Below, one piece after another: positions 34,549 to 43,357 of a DNA stretch of 64,000 nt (positions within the stretch are counted from its first letter, which is position 1; each line of letters opens with the position of its first letter). The position numbers and the translations under genes were made by a program. The stretch comes from Bacteroidales bacterium (GTDB lineage: Bacteria; Bacteroidota; Bacteroidia; Bacteroidales; Paludibacteraceae), in assembly GCA_900769555.1 (NCBI GenBank), contig CAAGHA010000128.1:31255-95254 (forward strand), written 5' to 3'. Under the pieces are notes generated by a model, which saw only the letters and a program-made list of their open reading frames with translations, ran no database searches and was not told the origin of the DNA.

Positions 34549-34629
34549 GGATCACTGTAAAATTGGGATCACTGTAAATTTTCGGTGGAGATGTAAAAAA
34601 ATTGGATCACCGTAAATTTACGGTGATCC
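34549..34629. repeat. Direct repeats ending in a 26-base perfect palindrome
   Basis: GGATCACTGTAAA occurs at 34549-34561 and 34566-34578. A third, variant copy GGATCACCGTAAA at 34604-34616 is followed by its exact inverse, so 34604-34629 is a perfect palindrome. No gene covers it. Confidence 0.7.
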
Positions 34630-34725
34630 GTTAAATCTTCGAGGTTTGTATTGGGTTACTCTCGTTGTGCTCTGTACTTCCTTGCATGATGTATTAGTGT
34701 TTGATAAATAATAATAGTTTAGTAT

Positions 34726-35550
34726 ATGAGAAATTTATTTTTTAAAATTGGTGCTTTTTTCTTTTTGGGAGTTATGGTATCTTGTACTCCTAATGCGTAT
34801 TATCAATTGGTAAATACAAAACCAAAAACAGAGGGGTTGATAAAGAGAGAAAACTCCATTGTTTATGAAGATGAGAATTGTGTGATTCATTACAATTTTT
34901 GGGAAAATGGGGGAACTATTCAAATCGTTTTGGAAAATAAGACCAACGAAGATATTTATTTGGATATGACTTCTACCTTCTTCCTTTTTAATGGGTTTGC
35001 AATCGACCTTTATACAGGAAAATCGAAATTCGGCGGTGTTACAGAATCGTATGGTTCAACTATTCATTGGGGATGGGGAATTTTTACCAATGCGAGTCGG
35101 GCAAGAAGTGCTACTGAGGTTTCAATAGAGCGTCCGCTTGTGGTTGTTCCTGCTAAATTGTATAAAGTGATTGGCGAAACTAATTATGTTATCAATAAAA
35201 CGTTGTATCGAGATTGTAATTTGTTTTTGACACCTAATAAACGTAATATTACATCTTCTTCTTTTTCATTGTCTGATACGCCTTATACTTTTGGACTGAG
35301 AATTGCTTATTCCGTGGGTAATTCTCAAGAGCTGATAAAGGTTAGGAATGAATTCTATGTGGATAAAATCACCAATTATCCCTACGATATGTTTGTGAAG
35401 TTGCATAGAGACGATAGTGTGGTTTGTCCGGATGAAACTGTTAAATACAAGAATGTGAAGAACTGTATTTATAAAGATGTGGATGCTTTTTATATTAAGT
35501 ATGTTCCTGGTGAAGTAGGGTATAGCTCAGGGGTTTTGTATAAACATTAG
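34726..35550 (+). CDS. Predicted lipoprotein, function unknown
   Basis: A 274-residue protein with a lipoprotein signal (basic start, FFFLGVMVSC, lipidated Cys at 20). The mature part begins TPNAYYQLVNTKP and contains a beta-rich domain: IQIVLENKTNEDIYLDMTST and FFLFNGFAIDLY near 64-95, then FGLRIAYSVGNSQELIKVRNEFYVDKI. Short proteins of this pattern are scattered in Bacteroidales. It stands alone between tRNA-Leu and the restriction island. Nothing shows an enzymatic site. Confidence 0.72.
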   Translation: MRNLFFKIGAFFFLGVMVSCTPNAYYQLVNTKPKTEGLIKRENSIVYEDENCVIHYNFWENGGTIQIVLENKTNEDIYLDMTSTFFLFNGFAIDLYTGKSKFGGVTESYGSTIHWGWGIFTNASRARSATEVSIERPLVVVPAKLYKVIGETNYVINKTLYRDCNLFLTPNKRNITSSSFSLSDTPYTFGLRIAYSVGNSQELIKVRNEFYVDKITNYPYDMFVKLHRDDSVVCPDETVKYKNVKNCIYKDVDAFYIKYVPGEVGYSSGVLYKH

Positions 35551-35810
35551 AGGAAGGTATCTTTTTAATGTTTATCATGCGTCGAGGTGGAAAAACAACG
35601 AAAGTTGTCAGGTATTAAGAATTTGGAATTTTATGTCTCTTATTTGTTGATTTTTAAGTGAGTCGTTATTCCTGATTTTACGTATTGCCCGAAGTGTAAT
35701 TCTGACAATGTTGATGCGTAAAATAGCATTGAAATTTTGTAGATTTGTTTTCTTTCTGTTAAATTTGCTCATACATACAACCTTGTATGTATGAGCAAAT
35801 TTTTATTATT
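35551..35810 (+). promoter_or_regulatory. hsdM upstream region: -7 element and long perfect inverted repeat
   Basis: TAGATTTG at 35740-35747 is the candidate promoter. At 35761-35802 AAATTTGCTCATACATACAA, a two-base loop CC, and its exact complement make a 20-bp stem followed by TTATTATT and then the hsdM ATG at 35811. It may act as an operator or attenuator in the 5' leader. The rest of the gap shows nothing else. Confidence 0.65.
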
Positions 35811-37580
35811 ATGTCAATCGAAGAACTTCAACAGAAAACATCTGTCAATATACAGGAGAAGGCCAACCTTATTTGGGCGATTGCCGACAAGTTGGTGGGC
35901 ACTTACAAGCCCCATGAGTATGGAAACGTCATCCTTCCGATGTGCGTCATCAAGCGTTTTTCTGACACGCTTGCCGGTACCAAGGAGAGGGTGATTGCCA
36001 AGAACAAGGAGCTGGACAGTAAAAATATTCAGGTTAAGGATGGCTTCTTGCGTGCTGCATCGGGCTATGACTTCTACAACGTGTCGCCCTTCACCTTCGA
36101 GGGACTTTTGTCTGATGCGGAAAACATCGCAGAGAACTTCCGCAGTTATCTCAACCACTTCTCTGTCAATGTGATAGATGTTATCGAGAAGTTTGAGTTT
36201 GACAAGGAGATTACCAAGTTGTCTAACAACGGTATCCTGTACAATGTGATTTCTGAGTTCTGCTCCAAAAAGGCGTATATGGGCGCGGACGAGATTTCTG
36301 CCGTCGATATGGGCTACATCTTCGAAGAGCTGGTGCGCAAATTCTCCGAAAGTTACGACGAGCACGCCGGAGCGCACTTCACAGCCCGAGACATCATCTA
36401 TCTGATGGCTGAGGTTTTGGTTGCTCCTCAAAAGAACGATTTGCAAGAGGAGGGCATCACCGCCACAATGTATGACATGGCCATGGGAACTTCGCAGATG
36501 CTCGACTGCCTCTCCGAAAAACTGTTGCAGATTGATGCAGAGGCGCAGCTGACCGAGTTTGGGCAGGAGCTTAACGAGCAGACCTACGCCATAGCCAAGG
36601 CGAACATGCTCATCAAGGGCGGCGACGCTGATAACATGAAGCATGGCAACACACTCTCTGACGACAAGTTTGATGGCTACAAGTTCGACTATATCATCTC
36701 CAACCCGCCATTCGGCATCGAGTGGAAGAACGAGAAAGCGGCGGTGGAAGCGGAGCACAAGAGAGGCGAGATGGGACGCTTTGGTGCCGGACTGCCTGCC
36801 GTGGGCGACTCGCAGCAGCTCTTTATGCTCAACGGCGTGGCAAAACTGAAGGAGACCGGCCGAATGGCAATTATCCAAAACGGCTCGCCGCTCTTCAAGG
36901 GCGACGCAGGCAGTGGCGAGAGCAACATACGCGGCTATCTCTTGGAGAACGACTGGCTGGAGGCTATCATTCAGATACCCAACGACATGTTCTACAATAC
37001 CGGCATTGCCACCTACATCTGGATTGTCTCTAAAGACAAATCGGCGGAGCGCGCAGGCAAGGTGCAGCTGATAGACGCCTCAAAATGTTGCGTAAAACGC
37101 AGAAAGCCGCTCGGCAACAAGCGCAACGAGTTTACGGACGATTGCATAAAACTGATTACAGAGGCATACAACGCCTTTGCAGACGGTGTTTACACCAACG
37201 AAGCAGGTCTTGAAGTGGAGGTGAAGATTAAGCAGAACGAAGATTTCAAGTACAGCAAGGTGACGGTAGAGCAGCCATTGTGCGACGACTCCGGCAAGCC
37301 GGTGCTGAAGAAGGGCAAGCCAACAGCCGACGCAAGCAAGCGAGACACCGAGAGCATACCATGGAGCGAGCCGATAGAGGAGTATATGCAGAAGAACGTT
37401 TACCCATACGCTCCTGAGGCATGGATAGACGAGAAGAAGACCAAGATAGGTTACGAGATACCCTTCACGAGGGAGTTTTACAAGTATGTTGCACCGCGCA
37501 AGAGCGAGGAGATATTTGCGCACCTTCAGGAGCTGGAGAAAGCAGAATCCAAGTTGATGGCTAAAATTATGGGGCGATGA
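35811..37580 (+). CDS. hsdM: Type I restriction-modification system, methyltransferase (M) subunit
   Basis: A 589-residue adenine-N6 methyltransferase. The helical HsdM N-terminal domain (about 1-150, ANLIWAIADKLVGTYKPHEY) precedes the catalytic domain, with ARDIIYLMAEVLV, motif IV SNPPFG (about 297-302) and a C-terminal helical part. Motif I reads DMAMGTSQML where the family usually has DPACGTGGxL; the shift should be checked but is seen in some relatives. I start at ATG 35811; the in-frame Met at 35787 lies within the leader hairpin. Base and codon use are much richer in G+C than in host genes, indicating transfer. It overlaps the Fic gene by four bases. Confidence 0.93.
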   Translation: MSIEELQQKTSVNIQEKANLIWAIADKLVGTYKPHEYGNVILPMCVIKRFSDTLAGTKERVIAKNKELDSKNIQVKDGFLRAASGYDFYNVSPFTFEGLLSDAENIAENFRSYLNHFSVNVIDVIEKFEFDKEITKLSNNGILYNVISEFCSKKAYMGADEISAVDMGYIFEELVRKFSESYDEHAGAHFTARDIIYLMAEVLVAPQKNDLQEEGITATMYDMAMGTSQMLDCLSEKLLQIDAEAQLTEFGQELNEQTYAIAKANMLIKGGDADNMKHGNTLSDDKFDGYKFDYIISNPPFGIEWKNEKAAVEAEHKRGEMGRFGAGLPAVGDSQQLFMLNGVAKLKETGRMAIIQNGSPLFKGDAGSGESNIRGYLLENDWLEAIIQIPNDMFYNTGIATYIWIVSKDKSAERAGKVQLIDASKCCVKRRKPLGNKRNEFTDDCIKLITEAYNAFADGVYTNEAGLEVEVKIKQNEDFKYSKVTVEQPLCDDSGKPVLKKGKPTADASKRDTESIPWSEPIEEYMQKNVYPYAPEAWIDEKKTKIGYEIPFTREFYKYVAPRKSEEIFAHLQELEKAESKLMAKIMGR

Positions 37581-38452
37581 ACAAGGTATCTATTCGTTTT
37601 TATAAAGATTATAAAGTTCGTGCAGTATGGGACGAAGAGAAGAGCCAATGGTGGTTTTCCGTTCTTGATGTAGTAGGAGCCATTAACGAGCAAGAAGACC
37701 ATGAGAAAAACAGAAACTATTGGAAGTATCTCAAGGCAAAGTTACGAAAAGAGCAGAGCGAGTTGGTTAGCGGCACTACCCAACTGAAACTTGTTGCTTC
37801 TGATGGTAAGAAGTACAACACAGATGTCATAGACCAAAAAGGTGTAGAAGAACTTGCAAAATCCATTCGCAACCAACAGGCCATAGCTTTTCTCGATTGG
37901 TTTAAATATAGTGAAAACACCATTGATGGACGTAGTAAGAAGAAAGCTTACACGCTTATAGAGAGTGATTTGTTGTCAGAGCAGGAAGTTGGAACGGTTA
38001 AAGCACTACAGCAAATTCATGCTTATATTTTTGGTGGTCTCTACGATTTTGCAGGTCAGATTCGCACGAAAACCATTTTGAAGGGAGGAACACTATTTTG
38101 CAGAGCAGAATTTCTGAAAAAGAATTTGGAGATGATAGAGGCCATGCCCGAAGCAACTTTCGATGAGATTATTGAAAAGTATGTGGAGATGAATGTGGCT
38201 CATCCTTTTATGGAAGGCAATGGTCGAAGTACTCGAATATGGTTGGACGAGATGTTAAAAAAACGATTAGGGAAGTGTATAGATTGGAGTAAGATTGACA
38301 AGAAAGAATATTTGGAAGCCATGCGCAGGAGCATAGTTGATATTTCTATTATCAGGGTTTTGCTCAAAGAAGCCTTGACAGACAAGATAGATGACCGAGA
38401 AATATTCATGAAAGGTATAGATTATTCATATTATTATGAACAAGAAGATTGA
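37577..38452 (+). CDS. BRO-N / Fic domain fusion protein within the type I restriction locus
   Basis: A 291-residue two-domain protein. Residues 1-113 match the BRO-N domain of phage antirepressors (VRAVWDEEKSQWWFSVLDVV, KLVASDGKKYNTDVID). Residues about 125-275 match Fic, with IHAYIFGGLYDFAGQIRTKT and the full active motif HPFMEGNGRSTR (209-220: His209, Glu213, Asn215, Arg217, Arg220), so AMP-transferase activity is expected. No inhibitory S/T-x3-E-G/N helix is found. It lies between hsdM and hsdS with short overlaps on both sides, so it is part of the operon. The target is unknown; regulation or a fail-safe of the restriction system is inferred. Confidence 0.9.
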   Translation: MNKVSIRFYKDYKVRAVWDEEKSQWWFSVLDVVGAINEQEDHEKNRNYWKYLKAKLRKEQSELVSGTTQLKLVASDGKKYNTDVIDQKGVEELAKSIRNQQAIAFLDWFKYSENTIDGRSKKKAYTLIESDLLSEQEVGTVKALQQIHAYIFGGLYDFAGQIRTKTILKGGTLFCRAEFLKKNLEMIEAMPEATFDEIIEKYVEMNVAHPFMEGNGRSTRIWLDEMLKKRLGKCIDWSKIDKKEYLEAMRRSIVDISIIRVLLKEALTDKIDDREIFMKGIDYSYYYEQED

Positions 38453-39794
38453 ATCTATGAGCAGAACAATGAAAGATAGCGGTATTGAGTGGATTGGCGA
38501 CGTGCCGGAAGAGTGGGAGGTGCATCCCTTTAAAGCATATTACAAGACTACAAAGGGTTTGAATATAACTAAAGAGAATCTTGTTGAAAGGGGAATTCCC
38601 GTTATTAGTTATGGCCAGATACATTCTAAACTAAATACAGGCACAAGTATATGCGATGCACTTATAAGATATGTCCCTGAAACATACCTTGAAAGTAATC
38701 CTGAGTGTTTGTCTAAGAAGTATGATATATTTTTTGCTGATACATCAGAGGATGTAGAAGGAGCTGGTAATATTGCATTTGTTGATACTGATACACCTAT
38801 TTTTGCAGGTTATCACACTATTATTGCTCGTCCCCAAAAAGAGGTGAAAACAAAGTATTTTGCATATTTGGCAAAAACAGATGCATGGAGAACGCAGATC
38901 AGAAATAGCTTATCTGGAGTAAAGGTGTTTAGTATTTCTCAAAAACTAATTAATAGAGTGTACATAATTCTCCCTCCTCTCGCTGAGCAGCACCTTATAG
39001 CCACATTTCTCGACAAGAAGTGTTCCGAAATAGATTCGTTGATAGATTTGCAAGAGCAGATGATAGAGGAGTTGAAAGCCTACAAACAGTCGGTTATTAC
39101 TGAGGCGGTTACGAAGGGGCTTAACCCTAATGTACAGATGAAGGATAGCGGTGTGGAGTGGATTGGGGATGTGCCGGAACATTGGGAGGTGAAACCTCTA
39201 AAATTCAATTTCAATAGGCGTTCAGAAAGAAATAATCCAATTCTTACAACAGAACGATTGTCGCTTTCAATTGACAATGGCGTTACATTGTATTCTGAAA
39301 AGACAACCAATCTTGATAGATTTAAGGATGATTTTACCCAATATCAATTAGCATACCCTAATGACATCATACTAAATTGTATGAATATGATAGTTGGTGC
39401 TGTTGGGTTATCCAAATATATGGGATGTGTAAGTCCTGTATATTATGTTATCTACCCATCAAATTTGGGAATAAGTGCTGAATACTATTCATACCTACTA
39501 AATACACCGACAATCAGAGGTGTGTATTATAGTTATGGCAAAGGCATATATGCCATAGACCGAGGAGAAGGCAGAGTTAATACTTGTCGACTAAAAGTGT
39601 CATACGATGATTTCGGAAGGTTTGACATTCCTATACCTCCAATTGAGGAGCAAAAAGAAATTGTATCGTGCATTAAACAAAAATGTGCCGATATAGATCG
39701 TTTGATTGAGTTGAAGCAATCTAAGATAGAGCATTTGAAGGAGTATAAGAAGTCGGTTATTTATGAATATGTGACGGGGAAACGTGAGGTGTAG
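38436..39794 (+). CDS. hsdS: Type I restriction-modification system, specificity (S) subunit
   Basis: A 452-residue DNA-recognition subunit with two target-recognition domains. Each half begins with the same phrase, MKDSGIEWIGDVPEEWEV (about 12-29) and MKDSGVEWIGDVPEHWEV (about 236), and each ends with a helical conserved region (LIATFLDKKCSEIDSLIDLQ and EIVSCIKQKCADIDRLIELK) that sets the spacing between half-sites. The start may be ATG 38457 or 38469 rather than 38436, which overlaps the Fic gene by 17 bases. The second half is complete to its stop. Confidence 0.93.
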   Translation: MNKKIESMSRTMKDSGIEWIGDVPEEWEVHPFKAYYKTTKGLNITKENLVERGIPVISYGQIHSKLNTGTSICDALIRYVPETYLESNPECLSKKYDIFFADTSEDVEGAGNIAFVDTDTPIFAGYHTIIARPQKEVKTKYFAYLAKTDAWRTQIRNSLSGVKVFSISQKLINRVYIILPPLAEQHLIATFLDKKCSEIDSLIDLQEQMIEELKAYKQSVITEAVTKGLNPNVQMKDSGVEWIGDVPEHWEVKPLKFNFNRRSERNNPILTTERLSLSIDNGVTLYSEKTTNLDRFKDDFTQYQLAYPNDIILNCMNMIVGAVGLSKYMGCVSPVYYVIYPSNLGISAEYYSYLLNTPTIRGVYYSYGKGIYAIDRGEGRVNTCRLKVSYDDFGRFDIPIPPIEEQKEIVSCIKQKCADIDRLIELKQSKIEHLKEYKKSVIYEYVTGKREV

Positions 39795-40169
39795 GGGCGA
39801 ATCGCATTCGCCCTATTGCATATCCACAATATTTACCCACATAAAAAAACGCATCGTTCCAGTCGAAAAACCTGTCACACTGTGACAGGTTTTTCGATTA
39901 GGAGGTAAAGAATATCCGGCAGGGAAAGATAGTATCAGCAGAAAACTTGTAAAAACTTGAAGATTTTTAAAGAATCTACAAGAATTTACCTATTTTTACA
40001 GAAAATAGTTTAAAAAGTGTAAGAAACGTGACAAGTGCAGATGATTCTACATTGGTTTCAATTCTTCAACAAGTTGTTGATGATTTTTAATTGCTGTTCT
40101 ACATTCTCAGAATATGCGACAGTCAAGCAAGTAGAATTCAACACTTTTGAATCGTAAATTTAATACATC
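39795..40169 (+). other. Spacer between hsdS and hsdR with two hairpins
   Basis: GGGCGAAT-cgc-ATTCGCCC lies at the start. TCGAAAAACCTGTCACA and its inverse at 39863-39896 form a strong hairpin that may end the hsdM-fic-hsdS transcript. A 37-codon reading (near 39973-40090) resembles a decayed gene tail but is not assigned. Confidence 0.55.
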
Positions 40170-43100
40170 ATGGAAACCAAGGAAAAAAACTTCGAAAACG
40201 ATATAGAGGCCTACTTGCTATCTCACGGATATGCAAAGGGCAGCCAGCAGACCTACGACAAGTCAAGGGCTATTGATATGCCACAGCTCATATCATTCAT
40301 ACAAGCCACGCAGCCTAAGATGTGGCAGCGTTACTGCAATGTCTATGGCGAAAAGGCGGAGAAGCAGCTCTACACCATCTTTCAGCAAAATGTGGAGCAG
40401 AACGGATTGGTGCATGTGCTGCGTTATGGCGTTAAGGACAGAGGCATGGAGATACGGTTTGCCTACTTTGCGCCGGCATCCAACCTCAACCTCGATTTGG
40501 TGGAGCGTTACAAGGCAAATATCCTTACCTGCACACGTCAGTTCGCCTACTCTGCGCAGAACCATAACACCATTGATGTGGTTTTGTCTCTGAATGGAAT
40601 ACCGGTGGTGGCACTGGAGCTGAAGAACCAGCTCACCGGTCAGTCGGTGGCAAATGCCCAACATCAGTATATGTATGACCGCGACGAGAAGGAGTTCTGT
40701 TTCCGTTTCAACAACCGTTTCCTTGTCTATTTTGCCGTCGATTTATATGAGGTGGCAATGACAACACAGTTGCAGGGCGAAAAGACCTTCTTCCTGCCAT
40801 TCAATCAAGGCTCCAATGGAGCCGGAAATGTGGGTGATGGCGGCAATCCTAAGTGCGAAAACGGCTATATCACCTCCTACCTTTGGGAGTATGTTCTTAG
40901 CAAAGATATGCTACTCTCTATCCTCCAAAGGTACATCAGCAAGCAGGTTACCGAGACAATTTCGCTTGAGAAAGGGAAAAAGGTGACCCTAAAGCAGACA
41001 CGACTGATATTCCCCCGTTATCATCAGTTGGATGTGGTAGAAAAATTGGTGGCAGATACCAAGAGTAGCAAAGGGGGGAGAAACTATCTGTTGCAACACT
41101 CGGCGGGTTCCGGAAAATCCAATGAAATAGCCTGGTTGACCTATCGATTGGCATCGTTGCATAATGAAGAGGATCAAGAGATGTTCCAATCCGTATTTGT
41201 TATCACAGACAGAAGAGTGTTGAACAAGCAGTTGCAAAACACCATTCTCGGGTTTGAACATTACGAAGGACAGATAGCCACCGTTACAGACAAAGATAAC
41301 TCTTCTGTTTTGAGGGATGCCATCAATGACAAGAAGCGCATTATAATCACCACTTTGCACAGATTTTCTTTGATTTATAAAGAGTTGGACAATCATAAAG
41401 GCAAGCAGTTTGCCATTATTGTGGATGAGGCGCACAGCAGTCAGTCCGGCAAGAGTGCAGAGAAGTTGAAAGCAGCCTTGGCAGATACAGAAGAAGCCCT
41501 GAAAGAGTGGGCAGAAATAGAGGGCAAAGCCGTTTATGAATTAGAGCAAGACGAGTTGGACAAAATAGCCAACCTTCTCTCACAAGGAAAACATAAGAAT
41601 CAGTATTACTATGCATTCACAGCCACACCCAAGCCCAAGACGTTGAGCACCTTTGGCGAGTGGCGAGATGGGAAGTTTGATGCCTTTCATCACTATTCCA
41701 TGCGACAAGCCATCGACGAAGGATTTATTTTGGATGTTTTGAAATACTACACAACCATAGAGACCTCCTATCAGGTAGTCAAGACGATATCGGACAATCC
41801 GGAGTTTGTGGAGCCACCAGCGACAAGGGCAGTAAAGGCCTTTCACGACAATCATGAGTTTGTGATTGAGCAGATGGTAGCATTGATGGTTGAGAAAATC
41901 AGAGAGGTAACACTTCATAAGATGGGAGGTAGAGCCAAAGCTATGGTTGTATCACCATCGAGAGCCCATGCGGTTCGATTTTTCTTCGCCATGAAGGAGT
42001 ATTGTGCGAAGCAGGGTTACAAGAGAGTGAAGCCAATGGTGGCGTTCTCCGGCACTGTATTGTATAACGGACAGGAGTTCACAGAGCCACAGCTAAACAG
42101 TACAGAAGATTTAAAAATATCTGAGAGCTCACTGCCCATGTACTTTGCATCAGACTTATTCAATGTGTTGATTGTAGCCGACAAGTATCAAACAGGTTTT
42201 GATGAGCCACTGTTGCACACGATGTTTATAGCAAAACCCTTGAAGGGAGTGAAGGCAGTGCAGACACTCTCACGTCTGAATCGTAGTTGTCAGGGTAAAG
42301 TGGACACCTATGTGCTCGACTTTTCGAATACAGCCGAGTCAATAAAGGATTCGTTCCAGCCATTCTATGAGGAGACATGGCTTGGAGATGATATAGATGT
42401 GAACATAGTTTATAAGTACCTGAACGAGCTAAAAGCGTACCATTTATGGAGTAACGATTTGGAGACGAAGGTTTTTGATACGTACACCACAACGCAGGAG
42501 ATGGGTAAATTGACGGCACTATACCTGCCGGTGTTGGCAGAATACGAGAAGTTGGAAATAGAAGAAAAGTTCAAGGTAAGACACTTAGTAAGAGTATTTA
42601 ATCGTTTCTATTCCTATATGGCTCAGATTGTTCGCACATTTGATGTAGAACTCTACAAGACCTATATATTTACCGAGATACTCTATAAGTTGATTCCTAA
42701 GACGCCGCACGGAACGGTGGATTTGACAGGAAAGTTGTCATTAGAGCATCATAAGTTTACCGAGGGGTTCTCGGGTTCTATTGTGCTTGCACCTACAGCA
42801 GAAGATAAGACTTTGGAGAGTGAGAAGGGAGGCTCCGGCAGTGTACCTACGGAGAAAAAAGATTTGCTTAGCAACATTATTGAAAAGATTAACTTAATGT
42901 ATCAGGGCAACTTCACCGAGGCCGACAGGGTAATCATTGAAACCATATATGATGCCATACAAAAGGAGAATAAGAAGCTTTCCAAGCAAGTTAAGAACTC
43001 GGATGTCAATATGTTCGCTCAAAACATCTTTCCTAAGATCTTTGAAAAGATAGCGCAGGAATGTTATGTTCAACACATGGATTCTTTTGCAAAACTATTT

Positions 43101-43193
43101 GAAGAACCATCTTTCTATAAACGCGTAATGGAAGAGATGGGGAAGGGCATGTATTATAGGATAAAGCAAGAATCAGGAGAGGAAAAGTTATAA
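40170..43193 (+). CDS. hsdR: Type I restriction-modification system, endonuclease (R) subunit
   Basis: A 1007-residue restriction and translocation subunit. The nuclease domain has the PD-(D/E)xK residues Asp136, Glu150 and Lys152 (VVLSLNGIPVVALELKNQ). The helicase has Walker A HSAGSGKS (310-317), DEAH (419-422), FTATPKPKT, and ADKYQTGFDEPLLHTMF with a QTLSRLNRS motif VI. A helical C-terminal part (about 900-1007) probably binds the HsdM-HsdS complex. It is intact. The hairpin-containing gap from hsdS suggests a separate promoter. Confidence 0.95.
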   Translation: METKEKNFENDIEAYLLSHGYAKGSQQTYDKSRAIDMPQLISFIQATQPKMWQRYCNVYGEKAEKQLYTIFQQNVEQNGLVHVLRYGVKDRGMEIRFAYFAPASNLNLDLVERYKANILTCTRQFAYSAQNHNTIDVVLSLNGIPVVALELKNQLTGQSVANAQHQYMYDRDEKEFCFRFNNRFLVYFAVDLYEVAMTTQLQGEKTFFLPFNQGSNGAGNVGDGGNPKCENGYITSYLWEYVLSKDMLLSILQRYISKQVTETISLEKGKKVTLKQTRLIFPRYHQLDVVEKLVADTKSSKGGRNYLLQHSAGSGKSNEIAWLTYRLASLHNEEDQEMFQSVFVITDRRVLNKQLQNTILGFEHYEGQIATVTDKDNSSVLRDAINDKKRIIITTLHRFSLIYKELDNHKGKQFAIIVDEAHSSQSGKSAEKLKAALADTEEALKEWAEIEGKAVYELEQDELDKIANLLSQGKHKNQYYYAFTATPKPKTLSTFGEWRDGKFDAFHHYSMRQAIDEGFILDVLKYYTTIETSYQVVKTISDNPEFVEPPATRAVKAFHDNHEFVIEQMVALMVEKIREVTLHKMGGRAKAMVVSPSRAHAVRFFFAMKEYCAKQGYKRVKPMVAFSGTVLYNGQEFTEPQLNSTEDLKISESSLPMYFASDLFNVLIVADKYQTGFDEPLLHTMFIAKPLKGVKAVQTLSRLNRSCQGKVDTYVLDFSNTAESIKDSFQPFYEETWLGDDIDVNIVYKYLNELKAYHLWSNDLETKVFDTYTTTQEMGKLTALYLPVLAEYEKLEIEEKFKVRHLVRVFNRFYSYMAQIVRTFDVELYKTYIFTEILYKLIPKTPHGTVDLTGKLSLEHHKFTEGFSGSIVLAPTAEDKTLESEKGGSGSVPTEKKDLLSNIIEKINLMYQGNFTEADRVIIETIYDAIQKENKKLSKQVKNSDVNMFAQNIFPKIFEKIAQECYVQHMDSFAKLFEEPSFYKRVMEEMGKGMYYRIKQESGEEKL

Positions 43194-43279
43194 AAAATAG
43201 CTTATGAGAAGGAACAAATAAAGGATAAACGATAAATCTTTAAATAACTTTAAAAGAGGTGAAATAAAAAAATATTTAT

Positions 43280-43287
43280 TATTTTTG
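43280..43287 (+). promoter_or_regulatory. -7 element of the rubrerythrin gene
   Basis: TATTTTTG fits TAnnTTTG, 70 bases before the start codon. Confidence 0.45.
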
Positions 43288-43357
43288 TCATAAAGTAAGG
43301 AAAACAGAAAACAATTAACTAAAGAATTGTGTTATAACATTATAAATTTAAATAATT

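Noticed and set aside
34340..34615. Open frame spanning tRNA-Leu
   Set aside because: It translates through the tRNA and its terminator, so it is not a gene.
35814..36878. Long minus-strand open frame of 354 codons opposite hsdM
   Set aside because: It is a shadow of the G+C-rich hsdM gene: no recognisable family, and hsdM has full motifs and operon context.
34394..43200. tRNA-Leu as integration site of the restriction island
   Set aside because: No duplicate of the tRNA 3' end is found after the island, no integrase is present, and an ordinary lipoprotein gene lies between.
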